Shown here one piece after another: positions 33,606 through 42,927 of a stretch of DNA of 64,000 bases. The notes beneath the pieces were generated by a model. That model was not told where the DNA came from and made no database searches. It worked only from the letters and a program-made list of their open reading frames with translations. The stretch comes from Streptomyces albireticuli (lineage in GTDB: Bacteria > Actinomycetota > Actinomycetes > Streptomycetales > Streptomycetaceae), in NCBI RefSeq assembly GCF_002192455.1, contig NZ_CP021744.1, positions 6,596,501 through 6,660,500 on the forward strand, given 5' to 3'. Position 1 is the stretch's first letter, and each line of letters begins with the position of its first letter. The translations under genes and the position numbers were made by a program.

Positions 33606-34833
33606 TGGGCGGCAGGTCCGTCCCCGCGCCCCGGCGCCGCACGGCGACCAGGTCCGTACGGACCTCACCGGCCGGCACGGGCACCTCGGCCGCCTCGGCG
33701 ACCGCGACCTCGGCGGCTTCGGGGGCCTCAGCGGTCCCGGCGGACTCCGCGCCACCGTCACCGCACGGCCCGCAGCCGCCACCGCCGTGCCCGCCGCAGG
33801 GCGAACCGGCCGCCTCGGCGGCCACGTCGGCCCGGTGCTTCGGGAGCGTCGTGGTGCCCGCGCCCTCCACCTCGAAGCCCGCGTCCTCGATCATCGCCAG
33901 GTCGGCCTTGCCCTCCTGGCCCTCACTGGTGAGGTAGTCGCCGAGGAAGATGGAGTTGGCCAGGTGCAGGGCGAGCGGCTGCATCGAGCGCAGGTGCACC
34001 TCGCGGCCGCCCGCGAGCCGGACCTCGACGTCGGGGCAGACGAACCGGACCATCGCCAGGATGCGCAGCGCGCGCTGCGGGGTGAGGTTCCACTCCTTGG
34101 CCAGCGGCGTCCCCTCGAAGGGGATCAGGAAGTTGACCGGCACCGAGTCGGGGTCCAGCTCACGCAGCGAGAAGACCACGTCCACCAGGTCCGCGTCGCT
34201 CTCGCCCATGCCCGCGATCAGCCCGGAGCAGGCGGACATGCCCGCCGCCTGGGCCTGCTGCACGGTCTCGACCCGGTCCGCGTAGGTGTGGGTCGTGGTG
34301 ATGCCGCCGTAGGTGGCCTCGGAGGTGTTGAGGTTGTGGTTGTAGGCGTCGGCGCCGGCCGCGCGCAGCCGCTCGGCCTGCCCGTCGGAGAGGAGGCCGA
34401 GGCACGCGCACACCTCGACGTCCTCGTTCTGCTCCTTGATCGCCGCGATGGTCTTCGACACCCGGTCGACGTCCCGGTCCGTCGGGCCGCGCCCGCTCGC
34501 CACCAGGCAGACCCGCTTCGCGCCACCGGCGACACCGGCGGCCGCGGCCTTCGAGGCCTCGTCCGGCTTGAGCCAGGTGTACTTCAGGATCTCGGCCTTG
34601 GAGCCCAGCCGCTGCGAGCAGTACGAGCAGTCCTCGGGGCAGAGCCCGGACTTGAGGTTGACCAGATAGTTGAGCTTCACTCGGCGCCCGAACCACCTGC
34701 GGCGCACCTTGCCCGCGGCGGCCACCACATCGAGCAGCTCGTCGTCGGAGGTCGCCAGCACGGCGAGCGCCTCTTCGCGGGTCGGCAGCTCCCGCCGCAG
34801 CCCCTTGTCCACCAGCGTGTTCAGCAGGTCCAT
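33598..34833 (-). CDS. bioB: Biotin synthase with Cys/Gly-rich C-terminal extension
   Basis: A 411-aa radical SAM enzyme that inserts sulfur into dethiobiotin. The [4Fe-4S] cluster motif is C65-x3-C69-x2-C72 (GLCPEDCSYCSQR), and the core (~45-330) includes YNHNLNTSEATYGGI. About 80 residues beyond the normal end hold the cluster GSPCGGHGGGGCGPCGDGG and then an Ala/Glu/Val-rich tail. The role of the extra cysteines is unknown. GGAAGGA precedes the ATG. It is the first gene of the operon and is divergent from bioF. Confidence 0.96.
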   Translation of the reverse strand: MDLLNTLVDKGLRRELPTREEALAVLATSDDELLDVVAAAGKVRRRWFGRRVKLNYLVNLKSGLCPEDCSYCSQRLGSKAEILKYTWLKPDEASKAAAAGVAGGAKRVCLVASGRGPTDRDVDRVSKTIAAIKEQNEDVEVCACLGLLSDGQAERLRAAGADAYNHNLNTSEATYGGITTTHTYADRVETVQQAQAAGMSACSGLIAGMGESDADLVDVVFSLRELDPDSVPVNFLIPFEGTPLAKEWNLTPQRALRILAMVRFVCPDVEVRLAGGREVHLRSMQPLALHLANSIFLGDYLTSEGQEGKADLAMIEDAGFEVEGAGTTTLPKHRADVAAEAAGSPCGGHGGGGCGPCGDGGAESAGTAEAPEAAEVAVAEAAEVPVPAGEVRTDLVAVRRRGAGTDLPPNA

Positions 34834-34884
34834 GACGGAGATCCTTCCCCACCCCCACCACCCTGGGCCAGGGAGGAATCACAC

Positions 34885-34920
34885 AACACCCGGTGTTCGA
34901 GGTGTGTGTATTGCCACACC
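34885..34920. promoter_or_regulatory. Inverted repeats between bioB and bioF
   Basis: AACACC-C-GGTGTT (34885-34897) and GGTGTG-N8-CACACC (34901-34920) lie side by side in the 245-bp divergent region. They are candidate operators for a biotin repressor (BirA, BioQ or BioR type) that could govern both transcripts. A TAGGTT at 34942-34947 is a possible -10 toward bioF. No known consensus matched. Confidence 0.4.
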
Positions 34921-35078
34921 CTGACCAGGCGGGACCGGGGCTAGGTTCTAGGAAGATCCCGTGCGTTCTGGTGGGACCGCACAGAACGCGACCCGGTCCA
35001 CCACGAAGATCGCGACAGCGCGGCGGCACGGAAGGCGCCGGGGCACGGCCGGGCACGACACGACGCGAAGGGCGGCAG

Positions 35079-36248
35079 ATGGCTCCGCTGGCTCAGGACC
35101 CGTTCGACTGGATCGACCGGCACCACGCGCGGCGCCGCGCCGCCGGGCTGGTGCGGACCCTCCGCCCGCGCCCCGCCGACTCGCCCCTGATCGACCTGGC
35201 CGGCAACGACTACCTGGGCCTCACCCGCCACCACGAGGTCACCGCCGCGGCCGCCGAGGCCGCCCGCCGCTGGGGCGCCGGCGCGACCGGCTCCCGGCTG
35301 GTGACCGGCAGCACCGAACTGCACGCCCGCCTGGAGACGGAGCTCGCCGACTTCTGCGGCTTCGAGGCCGCGCTCGTCTTCTCCTCCGGCTACGCGGCCA
35401 ACCTCGCCGCCGTCACCGCGCTCGCGGCCCCCGCCGACGCCGCCGGGCCCGGCACCCTGCTGGTCTCGGACGCGGGCAACCACGCCTCGCTCATCGACGG
35501 CTGCCGGCTCGCCCGCGCCGGCACGGCCGTCGTCCCGCACGCCGACCCGGAGGCGGTGCGCAAGACGCTGGAGGCCCACGGGGGTCCCGCGCTCGCCGTC
35601 ACCGACTCCGTCTTCTCCGTGGACGGTGACGCCGCGCCGCTCGCCGCCCTCGCCGACGCCTGCCGCGCGTACGGCGCCGCGCTCCTGGTCGACGACGCGC
35701 ACGGGCTGGGCGTCCTCGGGGCCGGCGGCCGCGGCGCCGTCCACGCCGCGGGCCTCGCGGGCTCCCCGGACGTCGTCGCGACCGTCACCCTGTCGAAGTC
35801 GCTGGGCAGCCAGGGCGGCGCGATCCTCGGCCCCGCCCGGGTGATCCGCCACCTCGTCAGCAACGCCCGGACGTTCATCTTCGACACCGGCCTCGCCCCG
35901 GCCGCCGTCGGCGCCGCACTCGCGAGCCTCGCGGTGCTGCGCCGCGAGCCGGAACGGGCGGCCCGCGCCCGGTACGTGGCCGACGCGCTGCACGGCGCGG
36001 TGACGGCGGCGGGCCGGGTGTCCGTACGGCCCGACGCCGCGGTGGTGTCCGTGCGGGCGCCGTCACCGGAGGCCGCGGTCGCCTGGGCGGCCGACTGCCG
36101 GGCCGAGGGGCTCGCGGTGGGCTGCTTCCGGCCGCCGTCCGTGCCCGACGGCGTCTCCCGGCTGCGGCTCACCGCCCGCGCGGACCTGTCGGACCGGCAG
36201 ATCGAAGAGGCGGCCGCCACGGTCGTGAGGACCGCGCCGGCCGCCTGA
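35079..36248 (+). CDS. bioF: 8-amino-7-oxononanoate synthase
   Basis: A 389-aa alpha-oxoamine synthase (PLP fold type I) that condenses pimeloyl-ACP or -CoA with L-alanine to give KAPA. PLP Lys is K240 (VTLSKSLGSQGG), and D205/H208 lie in LLVDDAHGLGVLG. The glycine-rich GAGATGSRLVTGSTELH segment is also present. The ATG at 35079 follows AAGGG. It is separate from and divergent to bioBAD. No bioC, bioH or bioI gene is near, so how pimeloyl is supplied is not shown here. Confidence 0.96.
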   Translation: MAPLAQDPFDWIDRHHARRRAAGLVRTLRPRPADSPLIDLAGNDYLGLTRHHEVTAAAAEAARRWGAGATGSRLVTGSTELHARLETELADFCGFEAALVFSSGYAANLAAVTALAAPADAAGPGTLLVSDAGNHASLIDGCRLARAGTAVVPHADPEAVRKTLEAHGGPALAVTDSVFSVDGDAAPLAALADACRAYGAALLVDDAHGLGVLGAGGRGAVHAAGLAGSPDVVATVTLSKSLGSQGGAILGPARVIRHLVSNARTFIFDTGLAPAAVGAALASLAVLRREPERAARARYVADALHGAVTAAGRVSVRPDAAVVSVRAPSPEAAVAWAADCRAEGLAVGCFRPPSVPDGVSRLRLTARADLSDRQIEEAAATVVRTAPAA

Positions 36249-36267
36249 GGTGCCCGGAGCCGCTCGC

Positions 36268-36510
36268 TCAGTGACCGGCGAGGGGGCGGAGCACCCCTTC
36301 GCTCAGCCCTCCGACGAACGCCGACCAGGCCGTCGGGGTGAACAGCAGGGCGGGGCCCGCCGCGCGCTTGGAATCGCGCACGGCCAGGAACCCCGGGGCG
36401 GGCTCCGCCGTCTCGACGCAGTTGTTCATTCCGGTGCTGTAGCTGCTGCGCCGCCACGCTGCGGCGCCCAGGGTCGGTGTAGAGGGAACGTACCGAGGCA
36501 TTGCGGACAT
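36268..36510 (-). CDS. DUF397 domain protein
   Basis: An 80-aa protein with the DUF397 pattern: WRRSSYSTGMNNCVETAE, then VRDSKRAAGPALLFTPTAWS. These small actinobacterial proteins are nearly always beside an XRE regulator of the Scr1/WhiJ type, as here. They are thought to modulate it, perhaps like the S. coelicolor WhiJ partners. The AAGGAGG site overlaps the stop of the regulator gene, so the two are co-translated. The exact function is unknown. Confidence 0.93.
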   Translation of the reverse strand: MSAMPRYVPSTPTLGAAAWRRSSYSTGMNNCVETAEPAPGFLAVRDSKRAAGPALLFTPTAWSAFVGGLSEGVLRPLAGH

Positions 36511-36519
36511 GGTGCCTCC

Positions 36520-37389
36520 TTACGCGCCGTCGTTGATCCCGGCGATGAATTCCAACGACTTCTCGTGCGAGAGGGCGTGCGCCTGAAGCGTGGTGAATGC
36601 CGTGGCGTACGCCCGGAGGTCTTCTTTCCGCTCCAAGTAGAGGCTACTCGTCAAGTGGTCGAGAACAACCACATCCAGATCAGCAATGCGCGGAAATGAG
36701 AAGATAACAAAAGGTCCGGTGATGCCGAGATGGCCACCACTGGTGAACGGCAGGACATGCAGCCGCACATGCCGCTGCGCCCCCGTCTCCACCAGGTGCC
36801 GCAACTGCCCGGCCATCACCTGCCGTCCGCCCACTTCATGGCGCAGCACCGCTTCGTCCAGCACCGCGCACAGCTCCAGCGGCTGCCTGCCCCGCAGCAC
36901 CGACTGCCGCGCCATGCGCACCCGCACCAGTTCCTCCACCTGTTCCGGCGGTGGGTCGTGGAGGGCGGCGCGGGTGACGGCACGGGCGTAGGCGGGAGTC
37001 TGCAACAGCCCCGGCACCACCGTGGTCTCCAGGGTCCGTAACCGCGAGGCCTCCGACTCCAGGCTGATGAAGTCCAGATAGGCGGACGGCAGCAGATTGC
37101 GGTAGGCGTACCACCAGCCCCGGCGGGCGCCTTCGGCATCGGCCGACCCGGCACCGCACAGCGCCCCCAGCAGGGCGCGCAGCTCGGGGTCCGTCACTCC
37201 GTAGGCGTCCAGCAACAGGGCGACGTCCGCGGACTTCACCCCGCTGCTGCCTGTCTCGATCCGGCTGACCTTCGACTGGTGCCAGCCCACCGCACGCGCG
37301 GCCTCCAGGCTCGTCAGCCCGGCGAGCTCGCGCTGGCGGCGCAGCTCCGCACCGAGTTTGCGGCGGCGTACCGCGGGTCCGTATCGCAT
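36520..37389 (-). CDS. XRE family regulator (Scr1/WhiJ type, DUF5753)
   Basis: A 289-aa protein. The N-terminal HTH_31/XRE domain (~8-65) has LRRQRELAGLTSLEAARAVG then WHQSKVSRIETG. The DUF5753 domain (~105-280) begins LESEASRLRTLETTVVPGLL. The family includes developmental regulators such as WhiJ and Scr1-like proteins. It is followed immediately by its DUF397 partner and is divergent from an anti-sigma-like ATPase, which together make the familiar three-part locus. Three 9-bp iterons lie 19 bp upstream of the start. Confidence 0.93.
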   Translation of the reverse strand: MRYGPAVRRRKLGAELRRQRELAGLTSLEAARAVGWHQSKVSRIETGSSGVKSADVALLLDAYGVTDPELRALLGALCGAGSADAEGARRGWWYAYRNLLPSAYLDFISLESEASRLRTLETTVVPGLLQTPAYARAVTRAALHDPPPEQVEELVRVRMARQSVLRGRQPLELCAVLDEAVLRHEVGGRQVMAGQLRHLVETGAQRHVRLHVLPFTSGGHLGITGPFVIFSFPRIADLDVVVLDHLTSSLYLERKEDLRAYATAFTTLQAHALSHEKSLEFIAGINDGA

Positions 37390-37407
37390 CTGCCCTCCCT
37401 ACCGCCC

Positions 37408-37434
37408 GAGGTGAATGAGGTGAACGGGGTGAAC
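37408..37434. promoter_or_regulatory. Three 9-bp iterons before the XRE gene
   Basis: GAGGTGAAT, GAGGTGAAC and GGGGTGAAC lie head to tail just upstream of the XRE start. They are candidate binding sites for the XRE protein itself or for a direct-repeat regulator. Confidence 0.5.
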
Positions 37435-37511
37435 ACGTCACGTCGGTGTCGATAGACCAGTGTGCCGTCCAAATCCGGTCTTCCGGCCCAGAGTTCACCG
37501 CTTCGGGCGAC

Positions 37512-37527
37512 AGATATATGCATATCT
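37512..37527. promoter_or_regulatory. AT-rich palindrome in the XRE/HATPase divergent region
   Basis: AGATAT-ATGC-ATATCT, an AT-rich 16-bp inverted repeat in otherwise GC-rich DNA, sits midway between the two divergent genes. It may be an operator or a promoter melting region. Confidence 0.45.
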
Positions 37528-37662
37528 CGGTGGATCGCTCCCATCACTGCTGTTATCAGTGGCACTCTGTCGCGAAGAGCCGTCCGAGAACCGCTCTCCA
37601 CTTTCGGCAATCGTCGCTACGCGATGCGTCGGAGCCCGGTCTCGGTGGGAAAGGGACAGGTC

Positions 37663-38100
37663 ATGGCAGACCATCAAGAAGCCACCGTCACTCTGCCGAG
37701 CGCTCCCGCCTCGGTCTCCACGGCCCGCCGCTATGTGGCGGGTGTGCTCGCGGACTGGGGGCTGCCGGGTGGCACGGAAACCGCGGAGACCGTACGGCTG
37801 ATCGTCTCGGAGCTCGCCACCAACGCCGTTCAGCACACCCGCGGCCAGTCGCCGACCTTCACCGTCGACATCCGGCTCGACCAGGAGCAGCAGCTGCGCA
37901 TCGGCGTCACCGACAGCCATCCGCGCTACCCGCGCCGGCTGCCCGCGGCCGTCCAGCAGGACAACGGCCGCGGTCTGGTCATCATCCGCTGTCTCACCGC
38001 GGAGTACGGCGGGAGGCTGTTCTTCACCCCGACCTCGGACGGCGGCAAGACGGTCTGGATCTCGCTGCCCTGGACGGCGTCGGTCGTCGCCGAGCGCTGA
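37663..38100 (+). CDS. ATP-binding protein, RsbW/SpoIIAB-like HATPase
   Basis: A 145-aa protein made of one HATPase_c domain. It has the N box IVSELATNAVQHTR (E50, N54) and the G2-like NGRGLVIIRCLTAEYGG. Such proteins act as anti-sigma factor kinases or as AbaA-type partners of WhiJ-like regulators. Its divergent position to the XRE/DUF397 pair fits the latter. The ATG at 37663 is preferred; an in-frame ATG at 37624 would add 13 residues. The sigma factor or anti-anti-sigma partner is not in the window. Confidence 0.9.
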   Translation: MADHQEATVTLPSAPASVSTARRYVAGVLADWGLPGGTETAETVRLIVSELATNAVQHTRGQSPTFTVDIRLDQEQQLRIGVTDSHPRYPRRLPAAVQQDNGRGLVIIRCLTAEYGGRLFFTPTSDGGKTVWISLPWTASVVAER

Positions 38101-38137
38101 GCCCCGCGGCGCGGGGCGAGGCCCCGCCCCGCCGGGG

Positions 38138-38166
38138 CCGGCCCCCGCGTGGCGCGCGGGGGCCGG
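38138..38166. terminator. Bidirectional terminator hairpin
   Basis: A perfect 12-bp stem (CCGGCCCCCGCG and complement) with a 5-nt loop lies between the convergent HATPase and C40 peptidase genes. Confidence 0.75.
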
Positions 38167-38211
38167 GGCGACGCCTGGTCGCCGGGCGGGCCGGGGCGGG
38201 GCCGTCGTCGG

Positions 38212-38682
38212 TCAGTTCACCCGGCCGTAAAGGACGTTGTTCGTCCAGATCCGCTCCAGGCGGACGACGGTGCCGGTCTTGGGAGCGTGCCAGATCTTGC
38301 CGTTCCCCGCGTATATCCCGACGTGGTAGATCCCCCGGCCGGAGACGAAGAACACGAGGTCGCCGCGTTCCCGGGCGGCGCGCGGGATGTGGCTGGTCCC
38401 GTTGTACTGCTGGGCGGCGGTGCGGGGCAGGGACTTCCCGACCCGCTTGAAGGAGTAGAGCGTCAGGCCCGAGCAGTCGAAGCGGTGGGGGCCGGTCGCG
38501 CCCCACTGGTAGGGGGAGCCCTGTTTCGAGGCCGCGATGCTCAGCGCTTGGGTCGAGACGGACGAGGCTTCCGCGTCGGCCGCGCCACCCGGTACCAGCA
38601 CTGTGGCGCCGACGGCGGCGAGCGTGAGGGCCGAGGCGGCGCCGGCCTTGGAGAGCTTTGACGGACGTTTGTGCGCGCCCAT
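38212..38682 (-). CDS. Secreted C40 (NlpC/P60) cell-wall peptidase
   Basis: A 156-aa exported endopeptidase. A signal peptide (~1-37, ending GGAADAEA) precedes a single NlpC/P60 domain with catalytic C70 (FDCSGLTLYSFKRVG), H120 (GIYHVGIYAGNG) and a third polar residue at H132. It should cut gamma-D-Glu-diamino acid bonds in peptidoglycan stem peptides. There is no separate binding domain. GAAGGG precedes the ATG. A c-di-AMP-type riboswitch lies directly upstream, so expression is probably tied to turgor and wall homeostasis. Confidence 0.94.
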   Translation of the reverse strand: MGAHKRPSKLSKAGAASALTLAAVGATVLVPGGAADAEASSVSTQALSIAASKQGSPYQWGATGPHRFDCSGLTLYSFKRVGKSLPRTAAQQYNGTSHIPRAARERGDLVFFVSGRGIYHVGIYAGNGKIWHAPKTGTVVRLERIWTNNVLYGRVN

Positions 38683-38702
38683 GGTGCCAACCCTTCGTCA
38701 GC

Positions 38703-38876
38703 CGCCTGTGAAGGATGACCTGTCGGGTTCGGGCAGGCGAAGGTTGCCCGGCCGTGTCAACGGCTTCACCCCAAGGGCCGACCGCACTACTCTTGGTCGT
38801 CCCACCGTGCTTGGGTCCTCCATCCCCACCGATGCGTTCGGTCGACCCGGCATCCAGACAGCGGCGGGGTTCGGCG
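38703..38876 (-). promoter_or_regulatory. ydaO-type (c-di-AMP) riboswitch
   Basis: On the minus strand the leader has the conserved pieces of the ydaO-yuaA motif in order: GCCGAACCCCGCCGCTGTC, GGATGCCGGGTCGACC, GGGGATGGAGGACCCAAG, TTGGGGTGAAGCCG, CGGCCGGGCAACCTTCG and CCGAACCCGACAGGTCATCC. It sits 20 nt before the C40 peptidase ATG. In Streptomyces, c-di-AMP binding to this class represses cell-wall hydrolase genes such as rpfA. Boundaries are approximate. Confidence 0.88.
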
Positions 38877-38969
38877 TCCGCCTGGACCGCCCCGCCGGGA
38901 TGGCGGGGTCTTGTCGTCGACCGGATCTTGGCGCAGCCCTGGTACGGATTCCGAGCGGAACCAAAGGTA

Positions 38970-38985
38970 TGTGAGCCTGATCACT
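38970..38985. promoter_or_regulatory. Crp-like binding site upstream of the riboswitch
   Basis: TGTGAGCCTGATCACT matches the classic Crp palindrome TGTGA-N6-TCACA at all but the last base. An overlapping ATCAC-N6-GTGAT follows at 38980-38995. It lies ~95 bp upstream of the riboswitch, a suitable place to control the C40 peptidase transcript. Confidence 0.5.
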
Positions 38986-39000
38986 CCTGGGTGATTCCGG

Positions 39001-39714
39001 TGGACACGCGGCGATTTGATCATGTCCGGGTTCCCCTGTTGAGGTCCTGGCCTGCGGGCCGTCGCACCTGCTCCGGCGCGGTGTGCGTGCCCGGTTGAAA
39101 TCGATCACCGCGCGCCGTCTACGACACCGTCCGGCGTCTGCGGGAGCGGTGTTTATCCGCCCGCCGACCCGGGTGCCGTGGGCGCGGGCGGGAGCGTGAG
39201 CGGGACGGCGCCCTGACGCGCCCGTCGCACCCCGGCCGGCACCGGCACCGTCCGCGTCAGGGCGCACCGCGCGCCACTCCCGACGGCCCCGGGCGAACGC
39301 CGGTTCGGGCGCGTCCGGCGGCCGCGCGGCGGCGACGACCAAGGTCTGCGCGGCCCGTAGACGGCCGTACGTGTCATGCGCGCGTGCGGAGTTGATCCGG
39401 CCCAGGAGATCCCGTAGTTGCAGACGGCAGCCGATCACTTCGCTTCCGCCCGGGGCGGGACGGGCGGGGGAGAGGGGTGGGGTGAGAGTGTCCCGTGTCC
39501 GCGCCGGCTCCGTGGGGCGTTCCGCCGGACCGGGGCGGGCGGGATAGCTCTGGCCATGGATGTGCAAAGGGTCAGTTAACGCGTTGGAAAAGGTTCCGCC
39601 CTAATCTGCAATCCCTGGTCACCGGAAGAAGAACCCCAGGTCAACAGTGTGTTGAACTCGACTGTGCCCCTGGTGCGTTCGGCCGGGACCCCGGTTCGTC
39701 AGTGAGGTGGACCC
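39001..39714. other. Gap with no convincing gene
   Basis: About 700 bp between the peptidase regulatory region and ureA. Several open frames cross it, but none has a ribosome-binding site or a recognisable domain. A minus-strand stretch at ~39280-39440 (SEVIGCRLQLRDLLGRINSA and onward) looks somewhat protein-like and could be a decayed gene. The ureA promoter should lie near 39550-39700, where the sequence is less GC-rich, but I could not place it confidently. Confidence 0.5.
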
Positions 39715-40017
39715 ATGCAACTCTCCCCGCATGAGCAGGAACGCCTGCTCCTCCATGTGGCCGCCGACGTGGCGGACAAGCGCCGTGCCCGGGGGCTGCT
39801 CCTCAACCACCCGGAGGCGGTGGCCCTCATCACCGTCCACGTCCTCGAAGGCGCCCGCGACGGACGTACCGTGGCCGAGCTGATGTCCTCCGGCCGCAAG
39901 GTGCTCACCCGGGCCCAGGTCATGGCGGGCATCCCGGAGATGATCCACGAGGTGCAGGTCGAGGCCACCTTCCCGGACGGCACCAAGCTCGTCACCGTCC
40001 ACGACCCCATCGGCTGA
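39715..40017 (+). CDS. ureA: Urease subunit gamma
   Basis: A 100-aa small structural subunit of urease (MQLSPHEQERLLLHVAADVA...). The conserved ARDGRTVAELMSSGRKVLTR and VMAGIPEMIHEVQVEATFPD segments are present, and the length matches the family. GAGGTGG precedes the ATG. It is the first gene of ureA-B-C-F-G-D; ureB starts 13 nt after its stop. Confidence 0.98.
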   Translation: MQLSPHEQERLLLHVAADVADKRRARGLLLNHPEAVALITVHVLEGARDGRTVAELMSSGRKVLTRAQVMAGIPEMIHEVQVEATFPDGTKLVTVHDPIG

Positions 40018-40030
40018 CGGGGGCACCGCG

Positions 40031-40334
40031 ATGATTCCCGGCGAGATCCTGGCCGCCGACGCGCCCGTACGCCTCAACGAAGGACTGCCGCGCACCCGGC
40101 TCACCGTCCTCAACGCCGCCGACCGGCCCGTCCAGGTCGGCTCCCACTACCACTTCGCCGAGGCCAACCCCGGCCTGGTCTTCGACCGTGCCGCCGCGCA
40201 CGGCAAGCGGCTCTCCGTCGCCGCCGGCACCGCCGTGCGCTTCGAGCCCGGCATCCCCGTCGAGGTCGAGCTCGTGCCCATCGGCGGCAAGCGCGTCGTC
40301 GAAGGGCTGCGCGGCGAGTGCGGGGGGCCGCTCG

Positions 40335-40342
<8 letters not shown>
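40031..40342 (+). CDS. ureB: Urease subunit beta
   Basis: A 103-aa urease beta subunit (MIPGEILAADAPVRLNEGLP...). It has the typical QVGSHYHFAEANPGLVFDR and RLSVAAGTAVRFEPG segments. The stop overlaps the start of ureC by 8 nt, so the structural subunits are translationally coupled. The C-terminus is near the family's usual end. Confidence 0.98.
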
Positions 40343-42056
<1,714 letters not shown>

Positions 42057-42066
42057 TGGGGGACTG

Positions 42067-42840
42067 ATGGGTCTTCCTCACGGCGTCCTGTACGGCGCGC
42101 CCGCGCCGGCGGCCGTACCCGTACCCGTACCCGTGCCCGTACCGGCACCGGCTTCCGCGTCCGCCGGGGCCCGCGCCGCGCTGCTCGTCCTCGCCGACGG
42201 CCGGTTCCCCGCCGGCGGCCACGCGCACTCCGGCGGCGCCGAGGCGGCCGTCCGGGCCGGGCGGATCCACGACGCCCGGACGCTGGAGGAGTTCTGCCGG
42301 GGGCGCCTGCACACGGCCGGGCTGACGGCGGCGGCCCTCGCCGCCGCGGCGGCCGCCGGCGCCGACCCGCTCGGCCTGGACGACGCCGCCGACGCCCGCA
42401 CCCCCGCGCCCGCCCTGCGGACCGCGGCCCGCAGGCTCGGCCGCCAGCTGATGCGCGCCGCCCGCGCCACCTGGCCGTCGCCCGAACTGGACGCCCTGGC
42501 CGCCGCCCGGCCGCGCGGCGCCCACCAGCCGGTCGTCCTCGGCCTCGCCGCGCGCGCCGCGGGCCTGGGGCCGCCGGACGCCGCCCTCGCCGCCGGCCAC
42601 GAGACGGTCAGCGGCGCCACCACGGCGGCCGTACGGCTGCTCGGCCTCGACCCGTTCGACGCGACGGCCGTGCTGGCCCGCCTCGCGCCCGAACTCGATC
42701 ATGTGGCGGCCCGGGCCGCCGAGGCCGCGCGGCGGGCCCTGAGTGAGGGCCCGGACGCCCTCCCGGCGGCCTCGGCGCCGCTCCTGGACCTCATGGCGGA
42801 GCAGCACGCGGCCTGGCCGGTACGGCTCTTCGCCTCGTAG
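42067..42840 (+). CDS. ureF: Urease accessory protein UreF
   Basis: A 257-aa helical accessory protein that joins UreD and UreG in the nickel-loading complex. The core begins at ~37 (ARAALLVLADGRFPAGGHAHSGG) and ends DLMAEQHAAWPVRLFAS. The N-terminal ~35 residues are an extra low-complexity segment with a Val-Pro run, encoded by six hexamers. The start is 10 nt after the ureC stop. An internal start near residue 36 would give a more standard protein, but no ribosome-binding site was seen there. Confidence 0.93.
   Translation: MGLPHGVLYGAPAPAAVPVPVPVPVPAPASASAGARAALLVLADGRFPAGGHAHSGGAEAAVRAGRIHDARTLEEFCRGRLHTAGLTAAALAAAAAAGADPLGLDDAADARTPAPALRTAARRLGRQLMRAARATWPSPELDALAAARPRGAHQPVVLGLAARAAGLGPPDAALAAGHETVSGATTAAVRLLGLDPFDATAVLARLAPELDHVAARAAEAARRALSEGPDALPAASAPLLDLMAEQHAAWPVRLFAS
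42115..42150 (+). repeat. Hexanucleotide tandem repeat in ureF
   Basis: Three exact GTACCC units, then GTGCCC, GTACCG and GCACCG, encode a Val-Pro run. The 6-bp period keeps the frame whatever the copy number. Confidence 0.85.
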
Positions 42841-42927
42841 CGGGCGTACGCGGCGGACACCCGGCCCCTCCCGTCCGCGACCCCGGCCCCGATCCCACCC
42901 ACCTCACCCGACCCCTGGGAGACCCCC

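Noticed and set aside
32304..33782. Longer 492-aa form of BioA
   Set aside because: The extra N-terminus runs antisense-like through bioB coding sequence. The ATG at 33605 gives the standard family length.
38698..39567. Minus-strand 289-codon frame upstream of the C40 peptidase
   Set aside because: It crosses the conserved riboswitch and has no ribosome-binding site or domain. Only a short middle stretch looks protein-like.
39495..39734. 79-codon frame overlapping the ureA start
   Set aside because: No ribosome-binding site; the sequence is arbitrary and conflicts with the ureA leader.
42067..42170. Phase-variable frameshifting repeat in ureF
   Set aside because: The unit is 6 bp, so slippage cannot shift the frame. 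Classic on/off phase variation is excluded.
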